Shown in pieces: positions 37,903-50,557 of a DNA stretch of 64,000 bases. Under the pieces are notes generated by a model. The model did no database searches. It was not told the origin of the DNA and saw only the letters and a list, made by a program, of their open reading frames with translations. The number at the start of each line of letters is the position of its first letter. Position 1 is the stretch's first letter. The stretch is from Warburgia ugandensis (lineage: Eukaryota > Streptophyta > Magnoliopsida > Canellales > Canellaceae), in NCBI GenBank assembly GCA_035236585.1, contig CP141127.1:67685495-67749494 (forward strand), read 5' to 3'. The position numbers and the translations under genes were made by a program.

Positions 37903-40900
37903 TGTGACACCTCAGATTTTTCATGAATTTTTTTTGCAATTTTATTTTAAAAAGGTGGCACACCTCTAAATTTTAAAATACCAAAACAACGGAAGATTTT
38001 TCTTTGAAAATCATTTTCTCAAAAACCCGGATGTCACCTTTAGGCTCACACTATATATGTATATATATATATATATATAGTTTTTCTAGAAGATAGATAT
38101 TCATTTCTTAAATATAGGACCCATCTAGTGGTTCACTTACACAGCCCCTATAAACATCATATCAAATGTCCAACTATCACAATTCAAATGACTAACTACA
38201 CAATACAAAAACTTTATTAAAGTTTATACCTGATAGTAGAAGTATGGTTGCTGGATTTCTCTTGTTGTGTACACCTCCTGTCTTTCGGTATCTGAGATAT
38301 TGTAAACATAAAACATTTACAATATCTTAGCAAGCTATGCTTAGTAGGGGAGTGTAAGAAGCACGTTAAATTTAAATATAAATTAATTCATTTTCATTAT
38401 TCAGAATATTCATTCTCATAACATTTATATTGACTTGATCATAATTCATTAATCCATTGTTAAACCACGTATCAACATGTTTTATAATCTAATAATCAAT
38501 TATTAGCATGTTTCATAAATATCAATAATCCATTAATAAATCAAGTATTTACAATCATCATTTATCATTTAAATAAGATAATCCAATTCAATAAACTATA
38601 CTCCGCATAATAGTTCTACTCATGCATATACCCTTATGAAAACTTATATGAAACTATGCCCTCGATCGTATACATATAGCATTTATCCATATCTATGGAA
38701 ATTATTAAAAGGCATACAAAATTATGAATATACTCAATAAGTATCATAATTAACATTCCCAAACTATATTGGTTTTAGAATCATACCCCTCATCATGTGG
38801 GGTTCATAATCATCCAGCCTCTACTGGTATATCAATATAATCCTCATGCCCCTCACTATACCGGGTCCACAATCCTCCAACCACCACTAGGAAAACAATA
38901 TAAGGCATATCATCATGCCACATTATATAAGGCATCTCATAATGCCATCATATAAGCACCATAATGCATCAAACATAAGGACTACTGTGCATGCAGTCAG
39001 AATCCATGTCCAAATGGGAGGACCATGGCTATCAAAGCGGCGGCCTTCCCATAATTGCCCCACCCTACTTTTAACAACACATAGTTCTTGGTATCCATAA
39101 CATAATAAATTTCAGAGAGCAGGTGGCCAAACCCTCATAACTCTCCTAGCATAGCATCCCTAGGCATATGCCTATCTAAAAGAAAACTCTCAGGCCTCCA
39201 TGCCCGAATGTAAAATAATCATAATAGCAGGCAATTTGCTTGTTCATATATTTCATAACAAGAATAACATCCTCACTTATGTGGTGATAATCCACCAAGG
39301 ATGTATCCTATAAACCTAGACTCATACACCACCAATACTGACGTGGTACCCATGTACCATAAACATAATTTCACAATTCACATACATGATGTACAAGTCA
39401 TAAGCATCAATTATAACATGCAATTCTTTTAATTAACATTATTTTCATCATTTCAATTTAAAGCATGTCGAGTATCAATCATACCATCTTAGTTTCACAA
39501 CATCCATAATCAGAAATAAGATCATGTTTAGAACATGCATCTTAGTATTTAGACATGCTGTCTTAAATTTCCACCTACCTCATGTGACGCGTTCTTCGAT
39601 TCCACTAGCTTTGATCACCCTCCTCTTCATGATCGACCATGCATGCTTCAATCTATATAATGCATAACAATTCTATTTTCAATACAATCACATACATATA
39701 GATACTTAGATTTAATTATGATTTAATGATCTGACTTAATGTTTTTATGGTCTGATCCTTATATTCCATTCAACTTCCAAAATTTATCATATCTAAGTCA
39801 ATTCAAGGATCAGGAAATCCATCTTTAGCATCTGTCATTCCATCATTGCTTGATTGGATCACTAAAATTATTTGATAAGTTTTTATCCAAATTCTAGGAT
39901 TCCAATTATATTCTAGTTAAGTTAGGTTCGAGAATTCATCTGTGGCGTTTGATCGATACAGATCTACTACTTGAACAATGACAGATTGGATGGTTTAGAT
40001 CATCTGATTTGTTTCACTTTATAATCATGAAAGTTTGACTTATTCTATCAATTCTAGGATGGGAAATCTACTGGTAACATCTTATCATCTATCAGATTCT
40101 CTAAAATAATGTTTTACATAGGAACAAATCGGATGGTTGAGATTTTCTGATTGATCCCTATCCAAATTTTACAATTTTTGTCATCTCCTAGTTATTTTAG
40201 TGTTCATTAAACCATCTGTGGTGTTTGATCATCGATCAGACATCACAAAGTTATTGTTTATATAGTGACAGATTGGACGATCTAGATTGTCCGATCTATT
40301 TTTTAGCACAGATCGCCCATTCTATCAAATCTAACATATATCATATATGGATGTACTCAATCTAAGCTTGGATTAACAATTCAATGGTTGGATTATCCTA
40401 AAAACTTAGATTTCAAATGAAACTGTACGAATATAGTAAAAATTCAACAAATCATGAATAGAGTTCCACTAATCTTACCTTCAGAGTGCATTTCTGTGCT
40501 TTCTCCACCCTTGGATGAGTTAGATCAACACAGATTTTAGGTGAAACCTGCTTGATCTAGTTGCACAGTAGATTCCTCTTCAATCGATGGCCTAGATCAC
40601 CACGGATCATTCCAAAACCATGGGGTTTTGGTTCTTCTAGGCCAGCCATAGAAGATGACTGGCTCAAATCAAGCATCCGAGCTCCTATCATCTCCAGCGA
40701 TGGCCTAAAATTTCCAGCCAGCTAAAAGTCCCCTCTTTTTCTCCTCCGATTATGACAGGATCAAAGGGCTTTTTATCACCCCCTGTTGTAGAGTGAAATG
40801 GGCAGCCGGATTAACCATCTGAGCCGCCATTTTTCTCGGCATGGCCTTCCTTTTCCAGCAATGAAGACCCCCCAAAAGTCCCCTTTTCTTCTTCTTCTCA

Positions 40901-41700
40901 GGCAGGTCTGCACTTCTTCAACGTGCAAGCCGCCCTTTTCCCTTCCTTTCCTTTCCTCTCCTCTCCTCTCTTCTCCTTCCTCTTTCCTCTTCCCTCTTCT
41001 TCTTCTTCCCCCTCTCTTCTTTCCTCTTTCTCCCCATCGGGTTCCCATGTTTCTATTGGGCATTGGGTTTAGGAAACAGATATTAGGTCTATTTCTTGTT
41101 TTCGTTTAAGTGAGGGGGTGCCGTTATCAAGCCTGGCACCCCTTTTAGTTATTTTAATTTCTTTTCCTTTTATTTATTTTAAAGTTTAATAATGACATTT
41201 TTACTATTCTAAACACCATGATGCTAGTCAAAGAAAATGGTAAGCCATACTAATGATGCTTTTCAACTCCATTGGCTGTCAAATTCCAACTCCTGCAAGT
41301 GGGGCCCACTTAGTGAGATTACGAAAAGACCTTTTTGTAAGAAAATTATCGTTTATTCGTCCAACCTTTGATTTCAGCAAACTTAGTGTCATTGGATTTG
41401 TATCGACAAGTAGAATCTAGATTTTATAATTTCAATTTCATGTTCTTAGTTTTTTTTATAATTTCAGTTTCGTTCTTAGCTTCTTCTTTTTTACTTTTAA
41501 TAACCAAAATAGCCCTAACTTTGAAGTCCCATAACCTCATTTGGACTTCGTTTTTAGTATTCTTTAGGTCATTGGATTCTATCTTTTGAGAAAAATCTAA
41601 CTATTTATGTTTCAATTCCTAATTCTAGATCCATAAAAAGTTATCCTCTTAGAAAACTCATGCCTCGATCATGCAATAATAAAATTTTGGGGTTGTTATA
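37903..41700 (-). mobile_element. Solo LTR T2, TSD ACAAT, TA...CA termini
   Basis: This 3798-bp unit is flanked by ACAAT at 37898-37902 and 41701-41705. On the minus strand it runs from TATAACAACCCC to GGTGTCACA, parallel to T3 (TATAATGACCCC ... GTCGTCACA). It is closely related to the LTR at 50558: 39009-39220 aligns with 51470-51680, and both carry the same 12-bp inverted repeat. Neither PBS nor PPT adjoins it. A GC-rich stretch around 40890-41060 holds long pyrimidine tracts that create chance open frames on both strands. Confidence 0.87.
38052..38079. repeat. (AT)n-rich microsatellite inside the T2 LTR
   Basis: An AT run with one GT interruption, near the 3' end of the minus-strand LTR. 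Confidence 0.9.
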
Positions 41701-41705
41701 ACAAT

Positions 41706-42210
41706 GTTCTCTAAAACTTTTTGAGGATAAAGACCTTTTAAAGATGATTATTAAAAATTGTCTTTGTTTTAACTTTTCTAAGATGGTAAATTTAAAGAAA
41801 TACTTTTAAAAGCAATTTCAAAGATGGTTTTCCTAAACTGTTGAAAATTGCTTAAAAAGTGGATTATAAAGATAGTTTCTAGAATCATCTTAAAAAGTAT
41901 ATTTTTAAGAAATTTTTGAAATTGTCTTTAAAATTTTTTAAAGATGGTTTATGAGACTATCTTTAAAATAAAATTTTAAGATGGTTTCATAAACAATCTT
42001 TAAAAACTTTTTAAGACAGTTTCTAAAAGCGTCTTAAAAATATAATTTTGAAGATGGATATAGAAATCATCTTTAAAATATTTTTAAGATGACTTCAAAA
42101 GCCATCTTAGCTTTCTTAAAAAAAAATTATGACAAGTGTCTAGAAGACTGTTCTGAAATCATCTTAGATATATGTGTTCAAAAGTCTTAAAAACACTTAC
42201 TTTAGTAGTG
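41706..42210. mobile_element. One terminus of a CACTA (En/Spm) DNA transposon
   Basis: The right edge reads ...TTTAGTAGTG; inverted, this is CACTACTAAAG, a CACTA-type terminal inverted repeat start. About ten subterminal copies of AAGATGRTTT or its complement recur every 40-50 bp through the segment (for example near 41822, 41938, 41977, 42076 and 42104). Dense subterminal motifs are characteristic of CACTA ends, where the TNPA-type protein binds. The T2 solo LTR interrupts the element at 41705. The other CACTA end and a transposase were not found in the window. Confidence 0.78.
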
Positions 42211-42721
42211 TAAGACAAACTCTACTATTTTCCTGACAGGAGCTTCCTCTTGGAATCTTGGCATCATTCAAATGCATATAGCCCTTAGGAGACAATAATA
42301 TGAGAGGAAGTTATTCAATCTTTGAAAATCTTGTTAATAACCACCAATATGTTGTATTCACAAAATCTATGGGTGATGTGTTCTTACCACTAGGTGATGT
42401 GCATTAAGTTTTATAGTTATAAAACTAGTGAAGAATCTAAGGTACTTATAGATATTTTATTTCTAAATGTGACAACTCCCTTCTCAGCTATCTAATCATG
42501 AGTAAGAATTTGTAGCTAGGAAGGTACTTAAATCATTGATTATTAACTTATGCCTCTGTTTACATCCATTGACTAGATAATTACATAACTTTTCCTCTTC
42601 TATAAGAATAAACCAGCAAAAGGAAATTACAAGAAGTATTCAAATACTTACAAGGAAGATTTCTTACGATATGCAATGCTTTACACAAATGTGAATTACC
42701 TATGTGGGAAAATTGTTAGCA
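42211..42721. other. Spacer between CACTA end and O-f LTR
   Basis: Starts TAA, a candidate 3-bp target duplication of the CACTA element. No coding frame or further repeat was recognised. Confidence 0.4.
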
Positions 42722-45065
42722 TTTATGGTGTAGCTTTAAAATAACTCACAAATGCACAAATGTAGTATTTGCATGCGCATGAGATCGATCCCACAAGGAA
42801 TCTCTCAGACTTTCAATAGATTGGATCTTGTATGAACCTTTTATCTTTAGCAAAAGAAGATGGCATTTGATTGAAATAAGAAAGTAATTAACATTGGAAA
42901 GTAAACATGCATGGAATTGGAAAGCACAACTAAGAAAACTTGAAAAGAAAAACTTCTAACTTTCTAAACAATCTAAGATCCAAGATAACTAGGAAATGCA
43001 ATATTAAACTAGCCTTAAAATTAAATTTTAACAATCAAACAAAGAAATTTACTCAAGTATCATGCACATGAATCTAAGGTGAGTTGGCTGCACGAGACGT
43101 GGACATAAGAAGGGACATTTAACCTAAGCTATGGTGCATGATACATCAGTGTTTGTGTGTGGAAATATGAATGTAATTCAAAGAGTAAGCTAATAAAAAG
43201 TTGGAGAACTTAATGGTATTGAAATCAATCAAAGTGGAATGCATAAACCATGAACTTTTCATTGAATGGAAAGAGTTACAATTGAAGTGCACATGGACAA
43301 AGTAAGCAAGATTCATGCATCACTTTTCAAGAACATAAAGCTGATCTAAAACTTGTCTTCATGTGCTCCAAAATAGTCCAGCAATCACACTCAAAGTAGC
43401 ATGCATGTTCACCATAGAAAAGTAAGAGGAAGAGAACAAAAATAGATGAAAAATGGAGGTAGAAGATGAAAAGGAGTAAGTAAATAGGCAAATGAAAAGC
43501 AAGGAGATTCAAGGCAAGAATAAGCAAGGAAACAATGGGGATTTAATGGTTTCCTTCTCTTGGATGTCACTACAAGAGCTAGCAATCTTTGAATCAAAGA
43601 AAACTAAGGCAAAAGAGAGCGAAACTCAAAGGAAACTAAAGCTGGAATTATGTGTCTAGAACAAACAACTAAGCAAAGCAAGATGGAATTAAAATAATGA
43701 ATTAAAGAAAACCTAAATAACTTGGAAATTAAGGAAGAAATAGGTCTCAAAACTTGAAGGAGAAAGAAAGCTTGGGCAATGAAGATGACAACTGAAAGAG
43801 AGACGTGTTGAAGTTTCCTTAAGTGCAACCAAGGTGGGCTGGGTGTGGATGAGCAGCCAAGAAGCAATGCGTGATGCTCCTTTGATTCTATGAAAAAAAC
43901 ATGGAAAGCTAGTTCTCCCTTGATGCATGGAGTACCTTGGGATTTTATAGAAGATTTCATCTTTTTAGGTTTGCTAGAATTGTAGTCTAGTGGAGAAGAG
44001 AAAAGGGATAGGGATGAAGAGAAAAGATTGAGATAGGATAGGTAACTTAGAAGTAGGACTGTATAGTAAGTAGGGAACTAGGAAGGTGCTAGGAAAGTAA
44101 GGCTCACAAGTTGGATTGTGGAGATTTTAGGAAATTTTGGAGGAGAAAATTGTGGAATGGCTTAGAAGGTGTGAAAGATGTGAAACATGAAATTTTAAGG
44201 GAATTGGTATGGTGGGAGGTGCCACTTTTCTTGGAGGTGCCTCCCCCTTGTTCCCACATTAGATTCCTTAAGGATAGGGATGGAGATAGAAAGAGATATG
44301 GAGAGAGAAAGTTGGGAAGGAGATAAGGGTGGCTCTAGTGTCCTATAAATCTTATCCACTCTTTGCTAATTATCTCTTAAATTTTTACAACTATAGAATA
44401 GGACTTGAAATCTTCATCGAATAGTGTAATTTCATGTGGCATTGGCTAAGCTGGCTTCATGGCTAATTTCTTGATGGATTGAGTGGCTAAACCCCTTGGA
44501 TTCAAGGCTTGAATGGATTGGCTTCCTTAGGTTTCCTTATTAGACTAAGAAACCCCTTGCATGGCTCCTTCTCATGCAAAAGTATTGAAATTGCACGGCT
44601 TTTTGGGTGGCCCATCTTAGTCACCTTTGGAACATCCCATTTCGTGCTTGCTTGCCTTAAGATGATAACTTTTAGGACTACTACAGAATAACTAAACATG
44701 AGTTTTGTGGACATTCTAAGGCTCCATCCCCCAACTCCGGATAGGAGCGCATAGTCCCCTACACCCCTAGCAAGCTAACTGTGTAGCTATAGCCATGAAA
44801 AACTCTGCAAACTACAACATAGGCAATTGGATCATCTTATCACTTCCTACAAAAGAGTAAAAACCCTAATTAAATCCTAGAAAATTATGATAATTTAGAT
44901 ACTCACTGTGGATTAGCTTTTGAACCTGACAAATATCAAATTTTTGAATCATTAGCTCAGAAATATATGAGTTATTAATTTTGAAAAAAAAATCCTAAAC
45001 TTTTATACTCTAATTTATAACACATTGACTACTAATGGTTACTTTTTATGAAAAACTAAATAGCA
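42722..45065 (-). mobile_element. O-family LTR O-f
   Basis: On the plus strand it begins near TGGTGTAGCTTTAAAATAACTC (inverse of the O-a end, TTTAAAGCTACATCA). It ends near ACTTTTTATGAAAAACTAAAT, the inverse of the O-family start. A minus-strand TATA-like TATAAAATCCC lies at about 43939-43949. Compared with O-e it has an extra segment of about 150 bp around 44670-44830. Boundaries are uncertain by a few bases: TAGCA at 42717-42721 and 45061-45065 could be the target duplication, but the family termini would then be atypical. It looks like a solo LTR. Confidence 0.7.
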
Positions 45066-45189
45066 TAATTTTTGTCTGCAAATAAATATCAATTCAAAAT
45101 TGTTGATCAAAACTTTGACTGCATTATAATGCTGAGAAAAGAATCGAATGTTGAGAATGATTACATTGATTGTGAATGTTTCCTTAATG

Positions 45190-45320
45190 CCAAACTCTTG
45201 ACACACAATGCATATCCAAAGAGAGGGAAATTCAGCTGCTAACACCATTGCTAAAGAGGTTGTCAACTCTAGGACTATTAAATCTGAAATCCACATACTT
45301 GTTAGGCCCGTGTTCATATC
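45190..45320 (+). pseudogene. RNase H scrap of a plant L1-type LINE
   Basis: The frame reads MHIQREGNSAANTIAKEVV, which fits the H-x-REGN-x-A-A/D-x-x-AK motif at the end of the RNase H domain in plant L1-like reverse transcriptase proteins. Only about 35 codons are recognisable. Sequence on both sides (45066-45790) has no identifiable boundary. Confidence 0.5.
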
Positions 45321-45789
45321 TAGAAGAGAAAGCAGGGAGAGCACCCAGGGGGTTGTTTTTGTCCTTGGAAGGGCTTGGGATTTTCTTCAAGAATACCTCA
45401 CAATAGGGTGTGATATAGGTATAGGTTAGTTGAGTTTTCGCTAAGGAAACTCTTACAATGTTTCCAATCCGTGTCTTACACCAATTTGGAAGCTACTTTG
45501 ACTTTCTCTTTAATTGATTTAATATTATAATTCCTTCTACAACAAGTTAACATATGATCTCTTATAGTGTCTAATTGTGGCTAATATCTTTATTAATAAA
45601 CAAGTCTAAGGGGACACACCCTACTTGTTCAAATTTAGTACATTTAGTCAACCTTTGACTAACTTATTATACAAGCCACTAGCATACTAAAAGAAACATC
45701 ATATACACGTTGACCCATTAAAGGAAATTTTGAAAGAGATAAATAGTACAATCAAGTAGTCCACCATCAACTATGTTACATGGCCCCAT

Positions 45790-46060
45790 TGATAAATCTA
45801 CAAAGCGTAATATAGGCAGTTGGATCATCTGCTCACTTCCAACAAAAGAGTAAAAACCCTAATTAAATCTTAGAAATTTATGACAATTCACATATTTACT
45901 ATGGATTAGCTTCTAAACTTGCCAAATATCAAAATTTTGAATCATTAGCTTAGAAATGCATGTATTATAAATTTTTGCAAAGACGTAGGCTTTTATACTC
46001 TAATTTATAACACATGGACTACTAACTGAATACTTTTTATGCAAAATTGAACACTTATCA
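45790..46060 (-). mobile_element. O-family 3' LTR fragment O-h, start of LTR retained
   Basis: On the minus strand it begins TGATAAGTGTTCAATTTTGC at 46060, the consensus O start, and can be followed for about 270 bp in parallel with O-f (44830-45060). It then stops at unrelated sequence. It is directly preceded by a polypurine tract, so it is a 3' LTR rather than a solo copy. Confidence 0.72.
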
Positions 46061-46071
46061 CACCCCCAACT
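46061..46071 (-). other. Polypurine tract of an O-family element
   Basis: The minus strand reads AGTTGGGGGTG directly before TGATAAGTG, the usual PPT arrangement of plant Tat/Athila elements. It shows that 46061-47883 is internal sequence of a minus-strand element. Confidence 0.8.
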
Positions 46072-47883
46072 AGTATTTTGCTAATTTCAAGTAAAACATG
46101 CAAAAATTCATGAAAATAAAATGGTTGTCATATTTGTAGGTACTCATGATTGCATTTAGCATATGCAACAAGCCCTCAAACCCCTAGGTTACCCCTAGTG
46201 GAAGAGTTTGGTTGCGTGAGGATTTGTAGTTGATATACGCACAAAATTCAATAGCACTCTATTGGCTTTAGCAACTTAATAAAGATGTATGAGAAATTAT
46301 ACAAGTTATCCACATACCAAAGCCATTTTATTCTAGTTTCATCTCAAAGTGCATGCGTGTATATACAGGCTACATAAATCAGGACTTCTAAATAGGTATG
46401 CTTATTCTCCACTGGAATAATGTCTTGACCTCAAATTCTCACAAGTATACACTCAGAAATAAAACACTCAGAGAAATGAGTAAAACAAAGTTCTCTCAAT
46501 ATGTGACTGGATCCAACAAGACTGTTGGTTCACATAATTTTATAAGAATTAATGAGACAAAGAATGTTCTCCCTTAGAATGGCTGCCATTACCAAGACCA
46601 TAAGAATAGTTCACATTAATCCCTTAATATTTCTATCCTCATTAAGGCTATTTTCTACCCTAAGATCAATAGGTCTTTAAATAGGACAAAATGTAGGCTT
46701 GGGAATGATTCTAAAATAAAGGGTATAAGGATTCAAAGTTTCAAATCTGAGTAGACGTCTTTAATAAATGTTAGATAGTCTTTTCTTTTGAGTACATTGA
46801 AATGAATATCTTTTCTATTTCTTCTTAATCTCTCCTCTTTTCTTCTTGTTTCCTGTTTACTTTCTAATATTGCTTTGAGAGAGAGATTTTTCTTTATGGA
46901 CTTTTTTTTTTTATATTTTTCACTTCTTTTACTTTTGTCTTCTTCAAACTTTGTCTACCATCTCTACTTCTTTTTGAAAAATAGGTAATAGATATTTAGC
47001 TAGGTTTCTAGATTAAGGTCAATCAGGTTTTGAAAAGAAAAGGCTTACCAAGAGGCTCAAGGGTCTAACTAGTAGTATAGAATCTATGTAGGCTTTATAT
47101 CTCTGTGCTAAAACAAAAATGGCCTATACCATTTCCTAGGTTTCATAAAGCCTATTAGATTCAATAAATGTTCAAAAAGCAAAGTTAATACTCATATTGT
47201 TTCTTGACAATTGACCAAACAAGGATACTAAGATCTTTCAAAATATATACTGAAGAAAGTATGGAATTATATATATAACCCTCAGAAAAATGATAGTCTC
47301 CAAAGCTCACTTGGGTATATATGTCTCCATTGATTTCCTCAAGGTCTCTAAGTCATAACCATCTATTGGTCTAGACTTTTGTACTATATATAAGTGTTTT
47401 AAGATTTAACTTTATAAAGTACTTTAAGACACAAATAAAATGTAGGATTAACCATATGCATTTCTATTAATAAGTTAAAGTAGGAGAAATATTAAGCTTT
47501 GAAAAATCTTATTCTCATCACAGTAAAGGAACTCGAGCTTAAAAACTCAAAAAACTTCTTCTTCTTTTTTTGCAATACACGAAAAAAACTCAAAAATCTC
47601 ATATATGTCTATATCCCTAACCTAAACTAAACATTGTCTGGAATGTTTTAAAAAATAGGACACCTATACGAGAAATGAATGATCTAGAACAATGAGACTA
47701 GAAAAACATTGGGTTTCCTCATAGTAATTTCCAAGTTTAACATCTTCAACCACACGTATTATACAATGATAATGATGATTGCAAATCATGTGATGTGTGC
47801 AGAGTGTTATGGGACATTCTAAGGTGGGTCTTGATATATTGGTTACTTAAGCAATGTTTCTTTCACCTCAATGTTTACCAACT
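46072..47883 (-). mobile_element. 3' internal remnant of a second O-family element
   Basis: This lies upstream (in element order) of the PPT. 47100-47740 aligns in order with 15870-16560, including the AAACATTGTCTGGAATG segment, which corresponds to GCATTGTCCCCAATG. No reading frame survives. It is cut at 47883 by the plus-strand O-g LTR. Confidence 0.6.
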
Positions 47884-50225
47884 TGATGAGTGTCCAAATT
47901 TTTATAAAAATTACTCAATTAGTTGCCCATGTGTTATAACCTATAGTGTTAAATAGGATTTTTAGCCAAAATTTGTAACACATGCACTTCTGACCTAATG
48001 ACTTTAAAGTTTGATATTTTGTAGGTTCAAGTCAATCCTAAGTAAGTATCTGAATAATCATATTTTTCAAGGATTTAATTTGGATTTCTTATCTTTTGTA
48101 GGTAAAGGGAAGGTAATCCAATGGTTGGGATTTACTCAAGCCACCTAGCCATATATAGCCATGGTAGAAGGCGACCAGCTATGTGAACTAAGGAGCCTAG
48201 CCAAGCCATAAAAGCCAAAGGGGTTGAGCCACCAAGTCAAGCCAAATGAGTCCTCAAAGCAAGCCATCAAGACACTTAAGCCATGACACATGAAGGCATG
48301 ATTGGAGGAGAATCTAAAGAAAATATCGATGGAGTTTGTAAGAGGATAATGAGAAGATATTTGGGTAAAAATACACAAAAAAAGCATGCATGTGAACCAA
48401 TAGGAAGTGCACACCTTTATTTTTTATTTTTCCATCTTATTTTCCACTTTCTTCTATCTTTATACCTTACCCTACATGATTCCCACAAATTTTCACTTCA
48501 AAAGAAAGTCTTCCACCTAAGACTCCCACCTTTTTAAAACTCTAACTTGCTCTAGTCAACCATCATAGCTTGCTTCCCAACTTGCCCCACTTTGTTGCCA
48601 TCTTGTTCCAACCTTAGGTGTCCTCTTAGTTAAGCAATCTATACATGCCACCTAACCTTCTAATTCCATAACCCTAGGGTTCCCTTTAGAAGTGGCCAAA
48701 CATATATAAAATCTAAGAAGTTTCACATGGAATACAAGTGGGAAGAAGGGGACAATGTCCCCTCCAAAGAAGGAGGCATCTCCACCCTTCCTTCCTTCTC
48801 CAACTTCCAATGATTTTCTCCTTTCTAGCAGCCCTCTTCTCCAGCTTTCCTTGTTTGTTTACTCTATTTGATATCCTTCCAAGTTCAAGTTAGTTGTCTT
48901 CTCAGTTCCTTGTTTTGCTACCTTTGTTTTATTTTTTGTTTTGTTCTTTGATTCATGCTTTAGTTGCTAAGCTTTCTTATCTTATTTTTCCTTTGATTGT
49001 TGCCTCTTATTTTGTTCTTTAGATCCTTGAATCTAAAGACTATAACTCTCTTGTAGTTACAGTCAAGAGAGTGAGTGTAGTCATTATATCAAGTTCATTG
49101 CCATCTTTTCCTGAAAGTTCCTTGTCATTCCATGCCTTCTTTCCTATCTTTTCCACCTTGCTTTTCATTAAATTTCTCTTCGTTTACATGTACGTTTATT
49201 GTTGCTTAATGTTTGGATGATTGAAGATAGATTATAGTTTGATTTTGAAGTTGTAATTGATTTTAAGTAGGGTGCACATTATGCTACTTCAATCAATGAA
49301 ATATTTATGCTTCAATAATGAATTGCACATTGTTATGGTTTTTTTTTTTAAATTTGATTTTTATTGCTGTTAAGATGTCCTTACCATGCTTAAATTCCTT
49401 ATGTTTCAATCTAGAAGTAGTTGCATTTAAATTCCAAATAAAGCACACTTGAATCATGCACACCACTTCTAAGGTCATGCATATGATCTTGAATAATTTG
49501 TCTTCCATGTTGTTTGATCATTAGCCATTTCGCAATTAGACTTCTATACTTAGTTTCACTTTTCATTCATGCACGATGGCTATTTAAATGTTCTTTTTGT
49601 GTTGTGATTACATGTGTTTCATCCTAAGTCAATTGTATTTGAATATCATAGGGAATACACTAACGAACGATGGACACAAACTCATGCTCCATGCGCATGG
49701 TTTTGAAATGTTTTTCCCTAAGTAACTTGCTGGATTTTGTTTATGTTTGCATGCCTAGTTAAGTTCCATTCATTGCACTCCATGTTAGTTTAGTTTGCAT
49801 CCAAGTTTAGACATAAATCCATGTTTCATTCATGCACTTTAGGTTACTTTACTTCACACACTTCCTATGCTTAGTTCATGCATCATTTTAGGTTAAATTG
49901 AATTATTTGTTTTCTTAGATTAGGTCATGTTTAAGTTCAATTGATCATTTTTTAGGTGTAGTTTACATCTTAGGTTAGTTTTAAATTATTTTGAATTTTA
50001 GTTTTTAGAAAGTTCTAAATTAAAATTTTTATAATTTCATGCATTTTTGGTTTCTATGTTAATTTAGTTCCTTAGCTTAGGTCTAATTCAATTCTTTGGC
50101 AAGGTTAGGTAGTCTAGATAAAAACCCACAAAAACACATAAACCATTTGATTCCTCATGGGATAGACCTAATTAGCATGCTATACTATAATTGATCTGTG
50201 CGCTTGCGAGTTAAGTAAAACATCA
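47884..50225 (+). mobile_element. O-family LTR O-g, flanked by CAACT and followed by a PBS
   Basis: It starts TGATGAGTGTCCAAATTTTTA and ends AGTTAAGTAAAACATCA; 2342 bp. CAACT occurs at 47879-47883 and at 50226-50230. A TATA-like TATATAAA lies at 48703-48710. A tRNA-Asp-like PBS begins at 50237, only 11 bp after the LTR, which argues for a 5' LTR of a truncated element. The matching pentamers argue for a solo LTR. Both readings fit what is visible. Confidence 0.8.
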
Positions 50226-50236
50226 CAACTTGTTTT

Positions 50237-50254
50237 TGGCACCATTGCTAGGGA
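50237..50254 (+). other. Primer-binding site, tRNA-Asp type
   Basis: TGGCACCATTGCTAGGGA differs by four transitions from TGGCGCCGTTGCCGGGGA, the tRNA-Asp PBS of plant Tat/Athila/Ogre elements. It supports assigning the O LTRs to that group. Confidence 0.82.
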
Positions 50255-50557
50255 ATCAAAACAAATTTGTGAAAGTGTATATATTAACTTAGATTATTTA
50301 CGTCTAGTCTTGGTTTAGGTTGCATTAGATTAGAATTTTGCATCATTTTTCATTTATTTACTAATTCCTCATAATTGACCATATTTTGTTTGATTTTGTG
50401 CTAGACAACTTTGGAAAAGGAGCAGTGGTGGTCCTATGGGCCAAAGCTTCATCACATTAGGTTATGGTTTGCTTTCTTAGATTAAGGTTTTGAGTGAACT
50501 TGTAGTGAGACCCATTGTATTCTACACTTTATTATTCAATTTTAAATGGGTTATAAT
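50255..50557 (+). mobile_element. 5' leader fragment of an O-family element
   Basis: About 300 bp after the PBS, without a reading frame, ending where the T2 LTR starts at 50558. The rest of the element (gag, pol) is not seen in this orientation. Confidence 0.55.

Noticed and set aside
37527..37963. Minus-strand frame of 127 codons
   Set aside because: It lies in the second unit of the tandem duplication and crosses into the T2 LTR; the first unit has no equivalent frame.
40776..41109. Pair of ~100-codon frames on opposite strands, one Arg/Gly/Glu-rich
   Set aside because: Produced by a long C/T-rich tract in the T2 LTR; no domain and no start context.
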